The notes under the pieces are model-generated. The model saw nothing but the letters and a program-made list of their open reading frames with translations. It did no database searches and was not told where the DNA came from. Position numbers and translations under genes: made by a program. A DNA stretch of 10,479 nt, from NCBI GenBank assembly GCA_031278675.1, contig JAITJY010000144.1, forward strand, positions 1 through 10,479, read 5' to 3'. Positions 7,467 to 10,479 of this stretch are shown here, in pieces (positions within the stretch are counted from its first letter, which is position 1; each line of letters opens with the position of its first letter). Source of the stretch: Bifidobacteriaceae bacterium (GTDB lineage: Bacteria > Actinomycetota > Actinomycetes > Actinomycetales > WQXJ01).

Positions 7467-7847
7467 CTGCGCTGCACCAATTGCACGGCTGAACTGCCTG
7501 TTGGAGCGCGTTTCTGTACCAACTGCGGGGCCGCGCCGGCACCCCCGGCGGCGTATCCGGGCGGCGGGCCAGCGCCGACACCTCCGGTCGCCTATCGCGG
7601 AGCCGCCCCAGCGCAGGCACCTCCGGCGGCGTATCCGGGCGGCGGGCCAGCGCAGGCACCTCCGGTCGCCTATCCCGGAGCCGCCCCGACACCCCCGGCG
7701 TCCTACTACTTGCGTGAAGCGTTGGAGCGACACACCTCGGACTTGGGGTACGCCTACACGCTGCGAGCCGAGGCTGAGGCGATCAGACGGGGCGAGTTGG
7801 CGACCATCAGTCACGCCGAGGTCAAAGCGGAGTTCGGGCTGGTCTAG
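7467..7847 (+). CDS. zinc-ribbon protein with Pro/Ala/Tyr-rich repeat linker
   Basis: With the CTG start the product is 126 aa. Residues 3-20 form a short zinc ribbon (Cys3, Cys6, Cys17, Cys20, two CxxC knuckles), as in many actinobacterial zinc_ribbon_2-type proteins. Residues 22-78 are Pro/Ala/Gly/Tyr-rich with two 26-residue repeats containing AAYPGGGPA and VAYPGAAP. The C-terminal 46 residues (81-126, LREALERHTSDLGYAY...ISHAEVKAEFGLV) are charged and helical. They weakly resemble the C-terminal tail of small antitoxins (RGE..I..EEV..EFGL pattern), but no toxin gene follows. The linker style resembles those of the LRV proteins nearby, so this may be a family member whose LRV end was lost or replaced (inference). 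A longer start at TTG 7416 or GTG 7428 is possible. Function unknown. Confidence 0.65.
   Translation: MRCTNCTAELPVGARFCTNCGAAPAPPAAYPGGGPAPTPPVAYRGAAPAQAPPAAYPGGGPAQAPPVAYPGAAPTPPASYYLREALERHTSDLGYAYTLRAEAEAIRRGELATISHAEVKAEFGLV
7545..7700. repeat. 78-bp in-frame tandem duplication in the zinc-ribbon gene
   Basis: Two 78-bp copies (7545-7622 and 7623-7700) each begin CCGGCGGCGTATCCGG. The period is 26 codons, and the copies are nearly identical at the DNA level, so the duplication is recent or kept homogeneous. Confidence 0.85.
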
Positions 7848-8140
7848 ATGGTGTCCCAGCAGTGCGTCCCGGTCCTCCACATCTCCCACGACACCATCAC
7901 CCAACAACACCCACTCAAAACAGCGTTAATTCACCGGCGCGCCCTAAATGGTTGATGATCCCCCCTTCGGCGGGTCAGCGTTGACTGGCTTTTGGGCGCA
8001 GTGGTAGCCTCGGTGGCGAACAAGCCGATAAATACGCAGGTCAACGGCGTGTGGGCGGGCGTCTCGCCCGTCTGGCGGCGTCCCGGCGAAACGGGTCTGC
8101 GGCGCTTTCGGTAGATGTACAACCGCTGGGAGGAAAACCC
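7848..8140 (+). promoter_or_regulatory. intergenic region with candidate promoter (7981-8010) and structured leader before the LRV gene
   Basis: This 293-bp gap holds a terminator-like hairpin without a T-tract around 7954-7976 (TGA..CCC..TTCG..GGG..TCA). A candidate promoter follows, TTGACT (7981-7986), an 18-bp spacer and TAGCCT (8005-8010). The resulting leader of about 120 nt contains a perfect CGGGCG-TCT-CGCCCG hairpin (8056-8070) and a second stem CCCG/CGGG just downstream. A strong Shine-Dalgarno GGGAGGA (8128-8134) sits 6 nt before ATG 8141. No known riboswitch was recognised. A 35-codon ORF at 7848-7955 looks spurious. Confidence 0.45.
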
Positions 8141-9277
8141 ATGACCCGATGGATCGGAAGCAAAGGAATCGGTGACACATCCGACCCCTGGAATTCTGCG
8201 GCGATCAGCGAAGATCTGCGGCTTGTCCCTGAACCGTGGGACCTCGTCATTGAAGACCCCATTCCGCTTAAAGCTTTCGATTATTCGTGGCGGCTGCAGG
8301 GGAAATGGAAGACGGATATGGCGGCCGAAATCAAGCAATTGGTGCTGATTATCACCGCTTCGCGGGCGGTCATGTTCAGCCCAAAACCAGGCTCAGGGAA
8401 CCGGCTCGGCCGGAGTATCATTGAACAGGCGGTCACTGCTTGGGCGGCGCGTGGCGTGGCGATGTTAGCTCAGGTCCGCTATGACTGGCTCGACACGGTT
8501 GGCTATATGCCGGGCGGCTTCGGCTCATCTCCGCAGATACGTCTCGGCGCGACCGGTAAAGAGAACGGCGTGGAGGTTTTTGGCGCCCTGGATCTAATGG
8601 TGGATAAATCGGTCGATGCCGCCGAAGTCGCCCGCCACATTGCCCATTTAGCGGCCCGGTATCGCTTGGCGATGACCGACAAGAAGTCCGATGACGAAAT
8701 CGTCAAACTCCGCGCCGCCCTCGAGGCCGGACCCCTGCCCCGCCCAACCAAGAAGGCCACTTTCTCAACGATCAGCCTCCCGTACGCCTTCCACCTGGGC
8801 TTTGGGGAAAACAGGCGCCCGCCCCTGGAAACCTGGGCCCCAGACGCACAGCCGACGCCCGCAACGCCCGGCACCCCGGCAACGCCAGCACAGCCCGCGC
8901 CGCCAGCCCAAACGGCCCCCACCGCGCAGCCCGCGCCCGCAACGCTTGGCGCCCTCGCAACGCCCGGCACCCCGACAACGCCAGCACAGCCCAAACCGAC
9001 GCCCGCAACGCAAGCGGCGCCGGGTACGCAAGGCGACGGCATCGGCCAAGGCTTCAGCGGCGAGGGCAACGTCACCGACCCGATGTACGATGCCGCCCGC
9101 CGCCTCGCCGACCCAACCCTCAGCCCGGCGGAACTTCCGGAGATAGTCGCGGCCTACCCGGCCCTGGCTCCGCAGGTCGCCGCGCACCCGAACTTGTATC
9201 CCGACCTGGCGGCGTGGCTGAGGCAACTAAACAACCCGCAAGTCAACGCGATCCTGGCCACCCGCCAGCCAACCTAA
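8141..9277 (+). CDS. protein with uncharacterised N-terminal domain, Pro/Thr linker and C-terminal LRV domain
   Basis: ATG 8141 with Shine-Dalgarno GGGAGGA gives 378 aa. The frame stays open to 8051, but that extension runs through the leader hairpin. Residues 1-230 form an apparently globular domain I cannot name. It has alternating beta strands (QLVLIITASRAVMFSPK, 66-82), a helix at 91-105, VEVFGALDLMVD (145-155), a helix at 159-178, and FSTISLPYAFHLGFG (208-222). A PH-like or nuclease-like fold is possible but unproven. Residues 232-305 are a Pro/Thr/Ala/Gln linker with a 32-residue repeat. Residues 311-376 are the LRV domain (DPMYDAARRLADP, IVAAYPALAPQVAAHP, LYPDLAAWL), nearly identical to that of the gene at 10128-10479. 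There is no signal peptide or TM helix, so it is probably cytosolic. The DNA of the N-terminal domain looks less GC-rich than its neighbours, hinting at a different origin. Confidence 0.85.
   Translation: MTRWIGSKGIGDTSDPWNSAAISEDLRLVPEPWDLVIEDPIPLKAFDYSWRLQGKWKTDMAAEIKQLVLIITASRAVMFSPKPGSGNRLGRSIIEQAVTAWAARGVAMLAQVRYDWLDTVGYMPGGFGSSPQIRLGATGKENGVEVFGALDLMVDKSVDAAEVARHIAHLAARYRLAMTDKKSDDEIVKLRAALEAGPLPRPTKKATFSTISLPYAFHLGFGENRRPPLETWAPDAQPTPATPGTPATPAQPAPPAQTAPTAQPAPATLGALATPGTPTTPAQPKPTPATQAAPGTQGDGIGQGFSGEGNVTDPMYDAARRLADPTLSPAELPEIVAAYPALAPQVAAHPNLYPDLAAWLRQLNNPQVNAILATRQPT
8861..8992. repeat. 36-bp sequence repeated 96 bp apart in the linker of the LRV gene
   Basis: GCAACGCCCGGCACCCC(G)... 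occurs at 8861-8896 and 8957-8992, identical but for one base. The 96-bp spacing equals 32 codons, so the linker grew by an in-frame duplication. Confidence 0.8.
9074..9265 (+). repeat. LRV-module repeat, copy 1 (inverted relative to 10155-10346)
   Basis: This segment matches the complement of 10155-10346 with high identity (roughly 80% by eye). Its first 33 bp are identical, beginning ACCGACCCGATGTACGATGC. It encodes the C-terminal LRV domain of the 8141-9277 gene. Confidence 0.85.
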
Positions 9278-9437
9278 CCCAGCGGCGCCGGATCGATGCG
9301 TCGGCGGGGCGAGGCAGGGCCTTGAGCAAAGTCGGCCCGCGCCCGGCGCTGTCTGCGGCGTCGAGTGTTTCAATTTATCTCCTTTCCGGTGGCGAGTTGA
9401 CACGCTCGGCGAGCCCATCGCGGCCCTGAGCCGGTGC

Positions 9438-9529
9438 GTTGGCACGCTCGGCGAGCCCTTCGCGGCTCCAGCCGCGTCGAGTGTTTCAATTTATCTCCTT
9501 TCCGGTGGCGAGTGTTTCAATTTATCTCC
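9438..9529. repeat. 92-bp direct repeat, copy 1 (copy 2 at 9645-9736)
   Basis: Both copies run from GTTGGCACGC through a perfect 7-bp hairpin, CGCGGCT-CC-AGCCGCG (9461-9476 and 9668-9683), into a pair of 20-bp repeats. They lie 207 bp apart and differ at few positions. A third, partial copy of the leading 28 bp lies at 9396-9423. The unit that is duplicated is therefore larger than the 20-bp repeat itself. Confidence 0.9.
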
Positions 9530-9623
9530 AGCCCAACCAAGCCCAACGCTCTGACCTGCGATGATGCTGAGGGGCGGAGATAAATTGAAACACTCGACGA
9601 AATCCAGGAGATAAATTGAAACA
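9482..9623. mobile_element. candidate non-autonomous mini-element with doubled, IS21-like ends
   Basis: Two inward-facing forward repeats (TGTTTCAATTTATCTCC from 9482 and 9513) and two reversed repeats ending at 9592 and 9623 enclose only 46 bp. The TG...CA outer bases and doubled terminal repeats fit IS21-type ends with the transposase genes deleted. There is no istA/istB-like ORF and no clear target-site duplication; the flanking bases instead extend the inverted repeat (CGAG/CTCG). The assignment is an inference. Confidence 0.4.
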
Positions 9624-9644
9624 CTCGCGGCCCCAAGCCGACGA

Positions 9645-9736
9645 GTTGGCACGCGCGATGGGCCCTTCGCGGCTCCAGCCGCGTCGAGTGTTTCAATTTA
9701 TCTCCCTTCCGGTGGCGAGTGTTTCAATTTATCTCC
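9645..9736. repeat. 92-bp direct repeat, copy 2
   Basis: Second copy of the unit at 9438-9529, including hairpin and paired 20-bp repeats. It has no reversed pair after it, so it looks like a solo left end. Confidence 0.9.
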
Positions 9737-9913
9737 TGGTCAGCGCCAAGGGGTGACGATGGCCACCAACAAGGGGCAGATTTCATTCCAGGTCTTGGGC
9801 TCACACGCCCTGGTCCCCGCTGAACACGAGTCGTCAATCGCCGAATCCGGTGCGACCACCGGAGCCGCCACACAGCCGACCCGGCAACACCCCACAACCC
9901 CAACCAGCGGACT

Positions 9914-10009
9914 TTGCCAAGAGCCCTGGCACGGCGGGGGCTGTTCATCCTCACCGGATCAGCCGTCCCGGCGGACGATCACCTGCCTGCTGTCCGCCCT
10001 GGTGCCTGA
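9914..10009 (+). pseudogene. remnant of an AAA ATPase of the DUF4143 (AAA_14) type
   Basis: In the frame TTG 9914 to TGA 10007 the translation reads RALARRGLFILTGSAVPADD (ending at 9979) and then loses resemblance. FILTGSA(V/T)P.DD is the Walker-B-following signature of DUF4143-type ATPases, where it lies about 100 residues into a protein of about 400 residues. No Walker A (GPK.CGKT) or C-terminal part is present here, so only about 20 codons survive. Such ATPases are common accessory genes in actinobacteria, and this scrap marks turnover of accessory DNA next to the repeat cluster. A chance match is possible but the motif is quite specific. Confidence 0.45.
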
Positions 10010-10036
10010 ATGCCGGGGGCGGTGCGAGTTAGCGCC

Positions 10037-10069
10037 GGGGTCAGCCCGGGGTCAGCCCGGGGTCAGCCC
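10037..10069. repeat. three tandem copies of an 11-bp unit
   Basis: GGGGTCAGCCC occurs exactly three times head to tail (10037, 10048, 10059). It lies in non-coding DNA and no function is apparent. Confidence 0.9.
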
Positions 10070-10127
10070 GGCGGCCGCCCGCCCCGACTGGGGCGCTCCC
10101 GAACGCCTTAAGTTAACGGTCTTGGCC

Positions 10128-10479
10128 CTACCAGGACTGGGGATACCCGGGGCGCCTGGCCGCCAGCGCAGCATTGACCTCGGGGTTGTTCAGGTCGGCC
10201 AGCCAGGCTGCTAGATCGGGATACAGGTTGGGGTGGGCCGCGACCTGCGGCGCGAGCACTGGGTAAGCCGCGACTACGGCCCGGAGGTCCGCCGGGCTGA
10301 GGGAGGGGTCGGTGAGGCGGCGGGCGGCATCGTACATCGGGTCGGTGGACCGTCCCGCCGGGGCCGGGAGCGTGGGCAATCCCGCCGTCGCTGCGGGGTA
10401 AACGGGAACTGGGACCTGGTCGGGTGCGGGGTAAGGGGACGCTGAGGCTGGTGCGGGGTAAGGGGACGCTGGGGCTGAT
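10128..10479 (-). CDS. LRV-domain protein, C-terminal part (5' end beyond the window)
   Basis: The frame is open from the window edge to TAG at 10128, giving 116 residues. It begins with a Pro/Ala/Ser/Tyr linker (ASPYPAPASASPYPAP...) and ends in an LRV domain (DPMYDAARRLTDP, VVAAYPVLAPQVAAHP, LYPDLAAWLADLNNPEV), closing with RRPGYPQSW. A TTG at 10379 could be read as a start, but the linker clearly continues upstream without a stop, so the gene is truncated by the window. The LRV part is almost the same as residues 311-376 of the protein at 8141-9277, and the two genes converge. The missing N-terminal domain would tell what this copy acts on. Confidence 0.82.
   Translation of the reverse strand, partial: SAPASPYPAPASASPYPAPDQVPVPVYPAATAGLPTLPAPAGRSTDPMYDAARRLTDPSLSPADLRAVVAAYPVLAPQVAAHPNLYPDLAAWLADLNNPEVNAALAARRPGYPQSW
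10155..10346 (-). repeat. LRV-module repeat, copy 2 (inverted relative to 9074-9265)
   Basis: Encodes the LRV domain of the partial gene. It is the inverted partner of 9074-9265, and the two copies flank about 890 bp. Confidence 0.85.
10424..10477. repeat. 27-bp in-frame tandem repeat in the linker of the partial LRV gene
   Basis: Two copies (10424-10450 and 10451-10477), each starting GTGCGGGGTAAGGGGACGCT, differ by one base. They encode nine-residue Ser-Pro-Tyr-Pro-Ala-Pro-Ala-Ser-Ala units. A degenerate third copy lies toward 10391, and the array may continue past the window edge. Confidence 0.85.

Larger units (their letters stand above)
9363..9736. repeat. cluster of seven copies of a 20-bp repeat in both orientations
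   Basis: The repeat GAGTGTTTCAATTTATCTCC occurs forward at 9363, 9479, 9510, 9686 and 9717, and reverse-complemented at 9576-9595 and 9607-9626, all without mismatch. Six copies form pairs with an exact 31-bp period (20-bp repeat plus 11-bp spacer, TTTCCGGTGGC in forward pairs). The repeats are strikingly AT-rich for this genome. Multiple short repeats directed inward at both ends are the hallmark of IS21-family insertion-sequence termini. A regulator-binding array or iteron cluster are alternatives. Confidence 0.92.
9278..10127. other. gene-poor region of about 850 bp between two convergent LRV genes
   Basis: No credible intact gene lies here. From left to right it holds 85 bp of plain GC-rich sequence, the 20-bp repeat cluster (9363-9736), about 170 bp with no recognised content, an ATPase remnant (about 9914-9979), and the 11-bp triplet (10037-10069). 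The last 58 bp before the converging stop hold no clear terminator. The plus-strand frame from 9753 to 10214 runs open but has no recognisable domain and overlaps the 3' end of the minus-strand LRV gene. Confidence 0.7.

Noticed and set aside
7254..7910. 218-codon minus-strand frame over the zinc-ribbon gene
   Set aside because: The plus strand carries the Cys knuckles, an ideal ribosome site and a promoter. The minus frame is low-complexity over the repeats.
7848..7955. 35-codon ORF immediately after the zinc-ribbon stop, considered as a toxin partner
   Set aside because: Its translation resembles no toxin family and it has no ribosome site of its own.
9363..9736. CRISPR array
   Set aside because: The 20-bp repeats change orientation, spacers are 11 bp and nearly identical, and no cas gene is present.
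9753..10214. 153-codon plus-strand frame after the repeat cluster
   Set aside because: It has no recognisable domain, runs over the 11-bp repeats and into the opposite LRV gene. A different frame holds the ATPase signature.

Overview
The window reads as chromosomal DNA of a high-GC Gram-positive bacterium, most likely an actinobacterium of the Actinomycetales type. The grounds are strong GC bias at third codon positions, frequent GTG starts, an actinobacterial-style serS, a YegS/DgkB-type lipid kinase beside it, and several proteins carrying the variant leucine-rich repeat (LRV) domain with Pro/Ala-rich linkers. The species cannot be named from sequence alone.

Layout. 1-60 is the 3' part of a tRNA-Gly(CCC). 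Then come five minus-strand genes. Read in their own direction these are serS (5776-4496), a Cof-type HAD phosphatase overlapping it (4506-3703), a fumarylacetoacetate-hydrolase-family enzyme (3672-2836), a 539-aa LRV / low-complexity / membrane-anchor protein starting 3 nt later (2832-1213), and, after a 122-bp gap, an SRAP-domain DNA-protein crosslink protein (1090-191). The first four are packed like an operon. Divergent from serS, across a 97-bp tandem repeat array, is a diacylglycerol-kinase-family gene (6115-7251). Next are a small zinc-ribbon / Pro-Ala-Tyr-rich protein that probably starts at CTG (7467-7847) and a 378-aa protein with an uncharacterised N-terminal domain, a Pro/Thr linker and a C-terminal LRV domain (8141-9277). 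A 850-bp gene-poor stretch (9278-10127) follows. It holds seven near-perfect copies of a 20-bp repeat in both orientations, a 92-bp duplication and a short remnant of an AAA/DUF4143-type ATPase. The window ends inside a third LRV gene on the minus strand (10479-10128, 5' end missing), whose LRV module is nearly a copy of that in the 8141-9277 gene.

Two themes stand out. First, the LRV module is joined to different partners through Pro-rich linkers, and two copies lie as an inverted repeat flanking the 20-bp-repeat cluster. Second, the window is unusually rich in tandem minisatellites: 97 bp between genes, in-frame 9, 18, 27, 42, 78 and 96 bp arrays inside genes, and 11 bp in the gene-poor tract. 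The housekeeping genes (serS, HAD, FAH, lipid kinase) look ordinary. The novelty lies in the LRV family, the 20-bp repeat cluster and the repeat-expanded SRAP protein.
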